Below, one piece after another: positions 46,871-58,910 of a stretch of DNA of 64,000 nucleotides (positions are counted from its first letter, which is position 1; every line of letters starts with the position of its first letter). The stretch is taken from the NCBI GenBank assembly GCA_017590115.1, contig JAGGNK010008670.1, positions 1,302,001 through 1,366,000 on the forward strand. Reading direction: 5' to 3'. Below the pieces are notes generated by a model. The model ran no database searches. It was not told the origin of the DNA and saw only the letters and a list, made by a program, of their open reading frames with translations. Position numbers and translations under genes: made by a program. The DNA comes from Montifringilla adamsi (taxonomy: Eukaryota > Chordata > Aves > Passeriformes > Passeridae).

Positions 46871-49800
46871 GTAAAATGCTGTTAGTGCTCTCTGAAGTAT
46901 GAGAATGTGTAAAGTGTTTCTGATTTCATATTCTGGTTTTGTGCATATTGTGGAAAAATATATAAAGGAACTTTACGGAGGGCAGTGGCTGCTTTGCTAT
47001 CCCCACATTTAAGTGCATTTCCTAAGGGTTTTCTCCAGCAAACACACACTTTGGCAGAAGGGTAATTGATTTTTAATCTAATTATTGAGGCCACCAGCGA
47101 ATTCATCTTTTTGGGGGGTCCTTGCTCCTCTTCTTTTGGGGATTTTGCGTGGAGATCTCTGTTCTGAATGTGTTTTATTGCAGGTACTGAAGAGGGATCT
47201 TGCCACGATACTGAGATGAGGCATAAATTTGCCCAACTACCTGTGGTCTGCACCTAAAGTACAAATCTCTGCACCTTGGTTTTATGCAGGTGCTCCTCAG
47301 AATAATTATGTTTTGCCCTGCACATTTTATATTGTACTTATTTGTCAGAAGAAGGTGCCAAAGGCGTGAAACACAAGTCATTTTTGGGAAAGTTAAACCT
47401 GCAGATCTGTGCCAGCCCAAAAAACAGTGCAGTGGGGGTGAGTTATCATTGAATCTGAGAGCCAAGAGAAAATGCACTTTTATTCAAAGTATATCATCTT
47501 GATTAGGTTCAGGTTAATTCCTGTGGAATTAGGCATGATTTGGACTAGATTATCAGATTATTTTGAAACGGAGTGCTGATTTAGAATCCACTGGATCCTT
47601 GTGATATTTGAAATGCTTTTCATTAAAAAAAATTTTTTCCTGTTATTTTCCAATTGCTGCATTTCAATGCAGAGGTTCCAGAGGGGATGGGATTCCTTTT
47701 TTCTGAGAAATTCTAATTTATTTAGAGAAAATGCCTCTCTTAGTGGAAACAGTAAAGCAGTAATTCAAGTATTAACTGCTCCTTTTGTTAATTAATCCCT
47801 TTTACCTGTTGGTTGTGCTCCTGCTTTTCCAGCCAGTCCAGCCTTGGCTGGAGCTGCTTCCAAAGCAGTTTATGATGTGTTAATTAAAATTTTTCATTTC
47901 AGAACCTGCATTTATCTGCTGCTATTTTTATGTTCTCCCATGTCTTTATTACAACATAATGCAGCAAAAATTTGAAACAGTGATAAAAGATAAAAATACA
48001 TATTTAAAAGTTTAATATTAATACTTTTGTAATTTTTGTAAGCTGTGGGGATCATTCTACCTTTAATTTTTAAAGGTTCAAGTAGGAAATAGATTAATTT
48101 ATGGAATAATGATTGGATGATGTTGATGCAAAAATCTCTGTTCTGTCAGCTCTTTATCAGAATGTTGAATTTTTGGTGATTGTGGCTATGTAAATCAAAG
48201 GGATGATATTCCAGACTGCAAGGAAATAAATAGAGGGAGGTAATTTTTTAGCCTTTAGTGCAATATTATCCATATTTCCTCTCTTATCGAAGAACCCACA
48301 CAGAGTTTTGTGGCTGTGTAAGTTTAACACTTCCAGGAATTTTTCCTTTTAAGCAGACCTGGATTTACCGATTAATTTTTTAAAATCGTATTTACAGCTC
48401 TCCTTCTTTCTGCTGAATGTTTAATCCATTTTGCTGTATCCACTCCCAGCAGGAAGGCCTTTTTCCTTGCTTTTTCTCAGGAATATTCACTAAAATGAGT
48501 ACATTGTTGTTTTCTGGTCCTTTTAAAGGAGCCCTTGCTGCAAAAACTGCTTTAAATCCCAAAAATCCCATCCGTGTGCCCGAGCCTCCTGGGTTATTTG
48601 CCTTAGCCATTCCCTCCTGCCTTCGATTTGCTTCCAGCAATCCATTGTTGCTTATTCCTGACATTTTGGGTTGGTTTTAGTGGAAACAAGACGGGATTTT
48701 TCCACCCACCTGGAGATCCTGGGTTGAACCCACCTCGCTCTGGGAAGTGGCTCCTGCTGAGGTGGAGTGAAATGAAAAATCCACAATTCAAGTTAACGAA
48801 TCCAAACGTTTTAGTGGCCATGTGTGTCCTGGATTGAGAGGAGGAGAGGATTTGGGGAATCCTCAGCTCGAAGAGCTGCTGGTGTTTGGGGTCACTTTCA
48901 GGTGTTGTCCCTCTGATCCCAAATTTGAGTGAAAATTCCCTTGGATGGAAAGCTCCGAGTCCGAATATCCTGTGGTGTTTTAGCAGGAAATTTGGGCATT
49001 CCATTCAGAGCTGGGATTTTACAGTTCCTCACTGGGCTCTGAATTTCAGGACTGGGCCTTGTCGTTGTTGGCTCTCTCCTTCCCAGTTTTGGTAAATTGG
49101 CAATCCTGGAGGAGGAGAACTCGGGGAAAGTTTTCTGTCCTTCCTGTCAATGTTCCAATGTTTTTTCCTGGCTCTGGCTGGAGGAGCCACATTCCATACC
49201 CAGGCTCTCCCTTCACTGTGGTGTTGGTGTCTAATTAAGATGGACTCTTCCCTTCATCACTGGTCACATTTTCGGTGGCCTTTGCATAAATTAAAATTTC
49301 AGCTTTTCTGCCCATTGTTTTGGTTAATGATTTCCCTTTCCTAATTAGCCCATCCCTGATGCTGGATTCTTTATTTCTGTTGAAATACCAAGAGCATCTG
49401 TGAATTCCATGGACAAAAATTGCCATTATTCCATGTTTTGCATGATTTTTCTCCACTTACAGTTCACTTTGATAAATTTAAGATGATTTTTTTGGGAGCA
49501 GGTGAATCTGTATCCAGTCAGGACACTCCTACCATAGCCTAGTCCTGGGTAGTGTTGTTGATTAATTGTATCAGAGGAAAAACTCAGACATAAATATAAT
49601 TTTACCATCCAATCTTTTCAACAGATTTATGTCTGAAAATGCAGGGGTTTAATTCAAATAGTGCCAGATGTGCTTATTATATTTCTGTGCTATTAATTCA
49701 GATTAGGGATTCTTCTGTGGGATTTTATTTTTATGTTTTTAATGGGAAAACTGTTCCTCTGTCAATCTGGAATTGACAACCTCAAAGACTTCTATAAGGA

Positions 49801-52800
49801 AAAGATTACAACTGCAAATTCTCAATCTCCTTTGGTTTTATTTTTATTTTAGTCTTTTATTCTCCTCTGAAGTGTCTTCTTAGACAAATAAGTATTTTCA
49901 GTTTCTTTATTAATTATTTTTTTTAATCACCCAAAGAGGAATAAATGACAGGAAAGGATTGCAGCATTCCTATGATAAACCTGTCCCACAATATTTTCCC
50001 TAATTTGATCAAAATCTGTTTAAAAGCTGGCTGGGCTTAGGCTCCTTTGTGGCTCTCTCCTGTTGGGATTTGCTGGAAGTGTGATGGATAAAATTGCAGG
50101 TGGAGGCAGGCTCCTGACTTACAGAACAAATTAAAATATAATTTTAGGTATATCCCCTCTGTTTGACTTCTTCCCCTCACTGACACTCGAGGTCTCTTTC
50201 TGCTGCCCACAGCCCCAAACTGGGATTTCTCTGCAAGCCAAACATGGAATTAAGGTTTCAGGTAGCAGGTTTTCCTGGGAATGGGGAGGGCTGGATGTGT
50301 CTTTATCAAATACAAAGAGAAAATAATTGTGTAAAAACCCCCAAAATTGATCACCATCACCAGAAGTTTGTTGGGCTTTTATCCAGATGTTTTGAGACAG
50401 GAAAGTCCTGCAGGTAAATTTTTTCCCAGCAGTGTCAGGGATGAGCAGGAGGAGTGGAACCTGTCCAGTTTTAGCACATCTCAGCCATTTTCCATAGGAA
50501 ATTCCATAATGATAAAAATTCAGAAAGGCAGCATTGCAACTCAAACTGCTGCAGCCTCATGACCTGCTGGAATCCTGGGATAAAAGTTTTCCAGGGCTGC
50601 CAAGAGCCACGTGCTCTGCTCCACAGAATTCCCAAATTTCTCCAGCAGAAACTTGGACTTCTTAATAAACTTCACGTTTCTCAAATTTTTTTCCTCAGTG
50701 TTCTCAAGTTTTGACTTTAATATTGTTTCCTCTGTCAAGAACATGTACCATTCATCCAAAATAGCAGGAATAATTTAAAAAAATACATTCTAAAGCTGAA
50801 TTGAAGTGTTTTAATCTATTAATTAATTGACAAGCTGAATCTCCCTTGAAATGGAATATTTGGGAAGCCAACCATGGCTCTCCTGCCCATCACACTCAGC
50901 ACTTGTTTCGTGGATCTGTGAGTGACAAGCAGCTTTTGTGGGGATTTTTACACAAAACCTACCAAATTTCAAGTTGTGAGTCTGGTTTAGTGTAATTTTA
51001 TTAAAATAACTATTTATGAAAGGAGTAGTGATGGAATGCAGTGGATGAACTGCAAAGAAATACAAGTTAAGGGTTGTGCTGTGTCTTCATAAATCAGCTG
51101 CCATTAAAAATTGAATGATCCAATCCAATTTTCGCCTGAAATACTGAAAGCAGTTATTAATCCACAGAGGTGTTTCTGGTTGATGGTGTCCTATGGAATC
51201 CCATCCTCTTCTGAGCTGGGATTCCAGTGTCTCACCAGGCACTTTTGGACACGTGTAAAATTCATTGCTGGGGATGACCTTGGGTCATTTTACAGTGTGC
51301 TTGTTAAGGAATTTTAGGGAATTCCTCTCCTGCTTTTACAGTTAGTGGGCTCCTTCACCAGCTGCCACTAGAAATACTTTTATTTTTCCTTTTACTCTCT
51401 TTGAATTCTCTTCCTTCTGTGTTATGCTTAAGACCGTAAGGAAAGTACAAGGGTTTATTTTGCTCGACATCACTCTTGGTAATGCTTCCTCCGCCAATCG
51501 TTTCACCATTTTGAAGTTTCCTGAGGCTCTTGCTGAATTTTTTCACTTAATGGTCCCCTAAATCAATACTGACCTCGGGTAGCTGCTTGTTCTCACGCAT
51601 TGCTCCCGGCTTGTTTGAGGCTCTAATTGTGGTTTTCAGCTGAAATCCCCTCTGTCCTTTTTTCTCCGAGTGCTGGCCTCATCCACCAGTTGGAGAGATG
51701 TTTTCTGGGGCCAAGCCAGTCACCTTTATTTCAGAATCCTCCTTTCACTCCTTGGCTGGGGCTTATTGATTGATGAAAAGGTGTCTGTGCCGAGTTCTCC
51801 CGTGGAGTAATTAACACCTGGGGCGAGGGCAAAGGGGAAGATGCCTCCAGAGCAACTGCCTGGGCTGCTCCCAGTGGGAGACTGCTGAGGAAAATAAGAA
51901 TTTGAGTCTTCCCTCCCTTACAACAAGGAGGCACATCCATAACTCCATGGGAGGAGCGGGAAAAGGTGTTTGGAGCTCCTTAGAGCAGCGGGATCAGTTG
52001 TGGAACTCCGTGTTTAGTGCTGGGAGTGACATCTGTGCAGCTGCTGCTGCCTCCCTCCTCCTCCTCTGGAGCCTGCTTGGCGTTTGCTCTTTCATGGAGC
52101 TCTTTGGGCCTGGTGGTGCTGGACACAGATATCCTAAAGCTGCCAGTGGAACATCTTTCTCCAGTCAGTGGCGCTGAACAGATGCGTGGCCAGCAAGAAG
52201 GGATCCAGGGATCTGAGAGATCCAGGGGTTTTTGGTTAAATATCTGGACTGGATAACTGCTGTAGGAGTAGGAAATGGTGTTTTGGGGATGCCAGAGCCC
52301 ACCTGATGCATGAGGTGCACAAAGATTTGGGCTGTTCATGTGCAGATGTGAGCACAGGTGGTGTTTGACACCAAATACTTTTCCTTCTCTGCTTGTCCAG
52401 CAAAGTTTTGCCAAACTCAACTAATGCTGGTGGGATTTTTTAGATTTACAATTGTCATGGAATGGAGAAACCACAAAGCCAAGTAAAGCTTCTCTGAAAC
52501 TGAAGCTGGGCAAGTTGGTGCTGGATAAAAAGCAGATCTTTCCCTTTCTCTCCTTCCTCTCCCCCCGTGACCTCCTGAAGATGCCAGAACAGATTGCACT
52601 GATTAGTTCATGGCAAGAAGAAGAAATGGGAAAATAATTTATGATCAATTTTAAAATGTTTCTTGCTGCCACCAGGGTTAATGGTCAGGTCTGATGGTAG
52701 CATCCATATTGCAGCTATAATAATAAAAAATTCTGCCCAGTAATTTTGGATTTATGCAAACAGCAAAAATCTGAACTAAAAATAATCGATCTCTGTACAA

Positions 52801-52999
52801 CCAAAATGTGGATCTTTATTTAAATTACATTTAATGCAGCATCTCTCCTATTGGAAGGAGCAGTCTGTAAATTCTTGGAGTAGAAAGGGAATTGTTCTGT
52901 CATTGTCAGCCTCTCCTCGTCGGTGTGGATGAGGGTGGTGAGGCCATGCAGAGCATCACCAGTTGGGACATTGATGGCAAAGAGCTCTGCCTAATTAAA

Positions 53000-53158
53000 A
53001 TCATGGAGTCATGGCATGGTTTGGGTTGGAAGGGATCTTAAATCCCATCCCATCCCCTGCTGTGGGCAGGGACACCTTCCACTGTCCCAGGCTGCTCCAT
53101 GCCCCATCCAACCTGACCTTGGGCACTGCCAGGGATCCAGGGGCAGCCACAGCTTCTC
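53000..53158 (-). mobile_element. CR1 LINE 3' fragment
   Basis: Antisense CR1 with ATCATGGAGTCATGGCATGG, GGTTGGAAGGGATCTTAAAT, CACTGTCCCAGGCTGCTCCA and GCACTGCCAGGGATCCAGGG. The following bases to about 53215 resemble the sequence following the copy at 55341, so the homology may extend. Confidence 0.92.
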
Positions 53159-53899
53159 TTGTCTGAATTTTCCTATTTAATTTTCCCTTTTGCAGCCATT
53201 TAGGCTCTTGAGAAGAGTTTCCCAAGCTGCAAAACGCCACCAAAAATTCCCGTCAGGTTTTGTTTTTAGTGCCGAGCAGAAACCTCCCAAACTTCTCTGA
53301 CACTTCCAGAAATAATCAACTTCTGAACTCCGTGACAAATAGGGTTTGTGTATCAATTTAACTGTGGCAACGTTTGAGTGGCTTCACATTGAGAGGGATG
53401 GCAAAGGCATTGGACACAGTGCAACATCACTGGGGTGATTAGCATAGTGGGGCCACAGCCAACATTGTGCTCCTCAAGCCAACAGATGTGCAGCAATACC
53501 TTCAGGAGAGGGAAAATCACCCCAGATAAGAGCAAAGTGTGAAAAACTCGCCGCATTAATCACGTTAAAGCCAGTTTTGGGGTGTTTTGTGGGGCTGTGT
53601 GTTTGTGTGGAACGGGGTCACCCAGGAGCCAGGCAGGATTTGGGGTTGGAGGGCTGGGAGAGGAGCTGGGCGTGGGCTGGTCATGGTGCCAGCTCGTGGG
53701 CATGGTGCTTTGGGTCAGTTCTGAACATTTCCTTGGTAATTCCTCCCTCACTGTTTCCAGTCTGGGAGTTCTGTGGCTGGTGTGGATGTGGAGTGGCTGG
53801 AGGAGGCAGGAGCTCTCTGGGGGTGGGAATGTCCCATGGAGTGTCCCATGGAGTGTCCCATGTCCAACCAGGTGTGAGCTGATCCATCCTCTCTTGCAG

Positions 53900-53951
53900 A
53901 CTCCTGCTGAACAGGCCAAAGCCAGGCTGCAGCTGGTTCTGGAGGCAGCTG
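53900..53951 (+). CDS. RSRC1: RSRC1 internal coding exon: start of the coiled coil
   Basis: This 52-nt exon reads TPAEQAKARLQLVLEAA plus the first G of a further codon. It matches the RSRC1 block PPAEQAKARLQLVLEAAAK (mammalian form, from memory), which begins the charged coiled-coil half of the protein. It starts on a codon boundary, as the previous exon requires, and ends one base into a codon, consistent with the next residue being alanine. The acceptor (ctcttgcag, ending 53899) and donor (GTGAGT at 53952) are good. The following exon, which should encode the ADEALKAKERNEEE-like continuation, was not found before base 64000, so the gene runs off the window. Threonine replaces the first proline remembered from mammals, a minor change at the junction. 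Confidence 0.94.
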
Positions 53952-55340
53952 GTGAGTAAATGACAATCTTCAATACTCTGCTTCATTTTTGGGCTGTCAG
54001 GTGGGATTTTATCCCTTTGTGTTTGGCAGATGCTGATCCCGTTCTCCGTAGCTCACTTAAATTGCAGGTTAAAGTTAAATTGGTTTGCATCGTTGTTGGT
54101 ACTTAGTAAAGCCCTTTTAGGATATAAAAATAAGCCTTTTTTTACACTAAAACCTCATGTTTGTCCTCTGGCTCTTGCTGCTACTGAGACATTATTCTGT
54201 GCTCTCAAAATTTTGATTTTTTTTTTTTGCAATTTTCTTTATGTTTTAGCATTGTTTTTAATCAGTACAAGTATATACATATATATTTTCCCCCCCTCTT
54301 TTGGAAACCCTTTTGTGAGGAATCTCCTCACATTGCTGATGTATTTCTTTTTCCAAAATCCATCCAGCCTTTTGCATTGTCTTTCTTCCAATACATTCCT
54401 TGTTCTCCAGAACTTTTAATAAATCTTTGAAGCATGTAATTATGAAATGGATGTGACAGCCCTGACCTCAAAAGCACAATTTGTGTATTCTGCTGCCATC
54501 GATCACATCTCATTTTTTAATTTCACACCTGGGAGATGTACAAAAGATAACTGAGGGTTGTATATCATCGTGACCTGGGCTCCAAAATTTTCCAAAGCTT
54601 ATCAAAGGTCTGTGACATTATTAAATTTAAATATCCACCACTGAGGGCTGGATCTTAGATTGAAGCTGCAGGTTGTTCATAAGGAACAGAAGAGATTTAA
54701 TATCTTTGTGTCTCTTACAATCCAAAATACAGAATTAAGTTCCTTCCTGGCTTTATTCAAGTCTTGGTCATCCCAGGCATTTATGGGATCATCCCCCACC
54801 TTCTTCCCCAAGTCCTGCATTCAGTCAATTAAATTTAATTTTTATTTAATTGCTGTGAGAAGATGCTGGAAATGTTGGTAAATGTTGTTTCAATATATTT
54901 TAGTGTGTTTACTCCTTGCAAAATCATCACCTTTTAGTCTTCAAACTTAAAAATCAATTTCTGCCGAGCCATTACCCAGCAGCTTTTTGAGGAGCTGAGG
55001 CTCAGCAGGTTCATTGCTGCTGTGGTGATGTTCTGTTTGAATATAATTGAAATTAATTCTGTACTTCAGTAATGGGGAGTAGAGCTGTTGCTGGTGAGCA
55101 CAGGGCTCTGTGCAGGCTCCATCCCAAGCTTGGGCATGAGCTCATGGAATATCTGTGCACGTTGTAGGGATTGCCCCAACCCCACTGAGTGGGACTGGGA
55201 GGCTGTGCTGTGTTCCCAGTGGATTGTCCGTGGATCTGGTGTTGAAGAGATGCTGCTCCTCCCTGGTTTGGACAGGCAAAGCAGCAGCTCCTAATCACCT
55301 GCAGGGGTTGTAGGGACACTGGGGACATCTCTGCTGACAT

Positions 55341-55490
55341 CGTGGAATCAGGGAATGGTTTGGGCTTTAAATCCCATCCATCCCACCCCTGCCATGGCAG
55401 GGACACCTCCCACTGTCCCAGCCCCAGTGTCCAGCCTGGCCTGGGACACTGCCAGGGATCCAGGGGCAGCCACAGCTGCTCTTGAATTCC
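55341..55490 (-). mobile_element. CR1 LINE 3' fragment
   Basis: Antisense CR1 with GTGGAATCAGGGAATGGTTT, CCACCCCTGCCATGGCAGGG, CCAGTGTCCAGCCTGGCCTG and GCCAGGGATCCAGGGGCAGC. It shares the next ~55 bp (AATTTCCC and TTTAGG(A)TCTTGAG) with the 53000 copy. Confidence 0.92.
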
Positions 55491-55978
55491 CTGTTTGTAT
55501 TTCCCTGTCTAAATTTCCCTTGTGGAGATATTTAGGATCTTGAGAAAACCTACTTTTAGAATTTAACCTAGATATTTTTTTAGAAAATAGCAGCTGCTGT
55601 CTCTGAAAGGCAGAAATCAGCAAGTAGTAAAACAGGCTCTTACTATCGAGATATTTTTTCCCGTGGTGTATTTGGGGATAGGAATTGTGGCTCTGGTCTC
55701 TCATTAGGAGAGCAGGTAAAATAAAAAATACTCACCTGTGTCTGTGGGGGAGGAGGGTAAGATGGCCATTTTTATATTTAGGTTGTACAGTGCTTAGGAA
55801 GTTTTTCTCCAAGTCCTGCATTCGTGCTGACTTCATTACATTTATTTTTTTTTAAGTGTAAATTAATGTCAGTGTTTTGTTCTCATTAAGCAGGGCTATA
55901 TTGGGAGGTAGTCAAACACTTTAATTATTGAGACAACTGAGTTTTGATTTATAAAACCATTCATTCCTCAGAAATTTT

Positions 55979-56069
55979 TATAACTATATAACTATAGTTA
56001 TATATATATATAACTATATATAGTTACATAGTTATATATAACTATATAGTTATATATATATATAACCAG
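55979..56069. repeat. TA-rich palindromic microsatellite
   Basis: Alternating ATATAT runs and ACTATATAGT / AACTATAGTT blocks, giving several nested perfect palindromes over about 90 bp. Confidence 0.92.
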
Positions 56070-56109
56070 CTATAACTTCATATTTTCATGATTTATTGAA
56101 TTGAATTTA

Positions 56110-57590
56110 TTGAATTATTGAGGTGCCAGGGAGCCTTTTTAGGCTCCTCTGACAACCTCCCACAAGTCGCCGTGCCCGAGCAGATGTTAAGCAGGCAATA
56201 GTTGAATGTTAATTTGGAGAGGGTGGGATGTTTAAGCCCATCTGAAGTATGTTCCATGTGGGCCTTCCAGACTGAGCGACAATGCTTTGTCTCTTGGGAG
56301 AATTTCCAAGCTAAACCTCTTTCTTTTCCTCGCTCTATATGGACTCTCTCAAGTCAGTATAAAGCAGATCATCCCTGGGCTAAAGCTCTCCAGCTTTTGT
56401 TAGCGGGCTCTGTAGGGCTGTAATTAGGCCTCCTGGCAGGCCCTGCCGGCCAGTTAATGGTCATATGGAGTTTTTCTGAGGCAGACTGGCTTTGTGTAAA
56501 TCCTTGCTCGCCATCTCCTTCTGGGTCACTTCCTACCAGGCCGGGGCTTTGTGCCCTGCCCCACGGGCGGACGGGGAGCAGCGTCCCCTGACCAGCGCCG
56601 GCTCCGGGAGCGCCGCACAATCCACCCGGATAATCCCCAGTGTAAACAGAGGATTTAGCTCAGCTTCTGTCACTTACAGTTGCCAAACCACTTGGGTGTC
56701 TGTGATTTCTTTCCCAGCCTTCATTACCGAGGGACGGAGAGGATGCGAGCTGGGGGTTTGTGCCGAGCGTGGCTCCCGGCGCTGGTTTTAGGGAGAAGTT
56801 TCAAATCCGAAATCCCAAGCTTAGGGCAAACCTCAGAACCTGAAAGCTGATTAGTGCGTGCTGTAAATTATATGGTACCTGTGCTTTCTCATAAAGATTA
56901 AAGTATGGATGAATATTCCCAAAATGTCAATAAATTCCCGTGGAACAGCACGGGGATGTTTCAAACTATCGACGCTGCCGCCTCTTCCAAAGGGCTCCGG
57001 GAGCTTTTCCATGGTGCTAAGCAGAAATTTCTTACTCTCCATATAAAGACGATGACAAAAGGCAATTGATCTGGATTTTCAAAGGTCTAGAGTTGAAATA
57101 AGTGACTGATGTATTTTTGGGATCTGCATTTCAATCTCTGGCTGAAAGAGCAGTCAAGAATGGGGCGTCTTGTGCAAAGAATTTGCCGAGTTTGTTTAAA
57201 GGAAACTTCGGGACCGAGGCGCTAAATGTGAGGTGATGAAAATGGGGGAATACAAATCCCAAACGTTTACCATTTATCAGATCCAATTCTGGATGTTGGA
57301 TATTTAACTCAACATCTTTTCATCTTTGAATTATGCTATCAGTTTTAATTTTGTACCCTGCATCTTTATTGTATTTTACATATTCCTCCAAGAGAAAATC
57401 ATGGGATACGATGAGTACCTCGGCCTTAACTGTGGCAAATACAAACGTTTTATAGTTCTGACTGCTTTTTTTTTTAATCTACCCATTCTACCAGGAGTTA
57501 TTGAGGAGAAAAAGCCTGATTTGCACTCAGTGCCTGATAAATATGGGCAAATATTCTCTGCTTTTGGGTATCAAAATGGCTCATAACAGA
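56110..57590. promoter_or_regulatory. Candidate conserved non-coding / enhancer-like region
   Basis: Repeat-free region with moderate CpG, TAATTA (56421-56426), several TAAT/ATTA and CTTTG cores, and sharply different composition from the TA-repeat just upstream. The open frames (99 codons or fewer) have no family resemblance. Inference only. Confidence 0.33.
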
Positions 57591-58267
57591 TGTGGCTGAA
57601 AGGACCACATACGTGGACTGTATGATTTTAGTCTGGTGGAACTAATAGGATCACTTGCTACTTTATAGATTCTTGCTTTTCTTTTACTTTAATAAAAACT
57701 GTTTAGTTAAATAGGTTGGCCTCTGTTTTGCTCTTTTCTAGCTATGCAAAGCAGTGAGGCGGGCAGGTGGCAACAAGTATGAGAAATTTCCTTTTATTGG
57801 GGCTTCTTTTCAACTGCCAAATTTATCAAATGTTTATGGATTTCTCGTTTTGATGATGGTTTTCTTTCAGTTTTCTTATTTGTGTTCTTTCCACTGAGAA
57901 CTCGCTGGCTTTAATTTAAATTTCTAATTATGCAATGAATTTTAGGAGGGTGGATAACATGTGCTACTATATACACACAAAGAATGAAATAATATTTAAA
58001 ATATTTTACTTGTTCTGTGGAAATTTAAAGCAGGCTTTAAAAATAATTCTTGCCCCAGAAATTGTAAGAATTTAAACTTTTAACAAGCTTAAAAGTTCTG
58101 AATATGGAAAAAATATTCAGTTGCTGTGTAGGTTTGATTTAATATAAAATACTAATTTTTATCAATTTCAAATATTTGTTTTGAGTAGTGGCAGTTGACA
58201 CTTTAGATAATTGAATTTTGCTTCTATTTATATAAAAATCTCTCTTTGGAGAGCAAAGGAATCTTTC

Positions 58268-58335
58268 TTGAATCATGTTTTCTTTTTTGACTCATGTTTG
58301 AATCATGAAATTCTTCCTTGAATCATATTTTCTCT
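58268..58335. repeat. Short irregular repeat of TTGAATCATGTTTTCT
   Basis: Three spaced variants (CTTGAATCATGTTTTC, TTTGAATCATGAAATTC, CTTGAATCATATTTTC) separated by T/C-rich spacers. Confidence 0.7.
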
Positions 58336-58568
58336 TTGTCACAAATGTGGATGGAGGTGCTACAGAGTGTTTTGAGGGTGTTTTGTGGAGCATTTTCTGA
58401 ACCCCCACCAAGGAGAGGAATTTTCATCCCTTGTGAGTCTTCAGCAGTTTGGGAAGTTTGTTCTGTTCCCTGTGCCAAAGGAAAATAAACTGGAATTTCC
58501 TTGGGAAGAGCCTCAGCAGTGATGGCCCAAACACCTTCTCTTCGTATCCTGCTCTAGGGCCACCTGAG

Positions 58569-58910
58569 ATTCCAGAATTAGGGAATGGTTTGGGTCAGAA
58601 GGACCTTAAATCCCACCCAGTGCCACCCCTGTCGTGCAGGGACACCTCCCACTGTCCCAGGTGCTCCAGCCCCAGTGTCCAGCCTGGCCTTGGGCACTGC
58701 CAGGGATCCAGGGGCAGCCCCAGCTGCTCTGGCAATTCCAGCCCAGCCAGGAATTCCCAATTCCCAATCTCCCATCCATCCCTGCCCTGTGGCAGTGGGA
58801 GCCATTCCCTGTGTCCTGTCCCTCCATCCTTGTCCCCAGTCCCTCTCCAGCTCTCCTGGAGCCCCTTCAGGCTCTGAGCTCTCCCTGGATCCTTCTCCTC
58901 TCCTGGCTCC
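58569..58910 (-). mobile_element. CR1 LINE 3' fragment, extended
   Basis: About 340 bp of antisense CR1, the most complete copy in the window. It has an ATTCCAGAATTAGGGAATGG tail, GGACCTTAAATCCCACCCAG, CCAGTGTCCAGCCTGGCCTT, TCCCATCCATCCCTGCCCTG and the CCCTCCATCCTTGTCCCCAG extension. Several 70-140-codon frames over it are not genes. Confidence 0.95.

Larger units (their letters stand above)
41851..53899 (+). other. RSRC1: RSRC1 intron, 12.0 kb
   Basis: This intron has a GTAAGT donor and the acceptor catcctctcttgcag. It contains a 9/17-bp mosaic minisatellite at 42798-43053, CR1 pieces near 43.6, 44.1 and 53.0 kb, and A- and T-homopolymer runs near 42195 and 43752. Its most distinctive part is a CpG-bearing, repeat-free block at 45260-46870 with a regulatory appearance. 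The stretches 47000-52990 and 53160-53899 contain only scattered short open frames, with no codon pattern or homology that I recognise. Confidence 0.85.
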
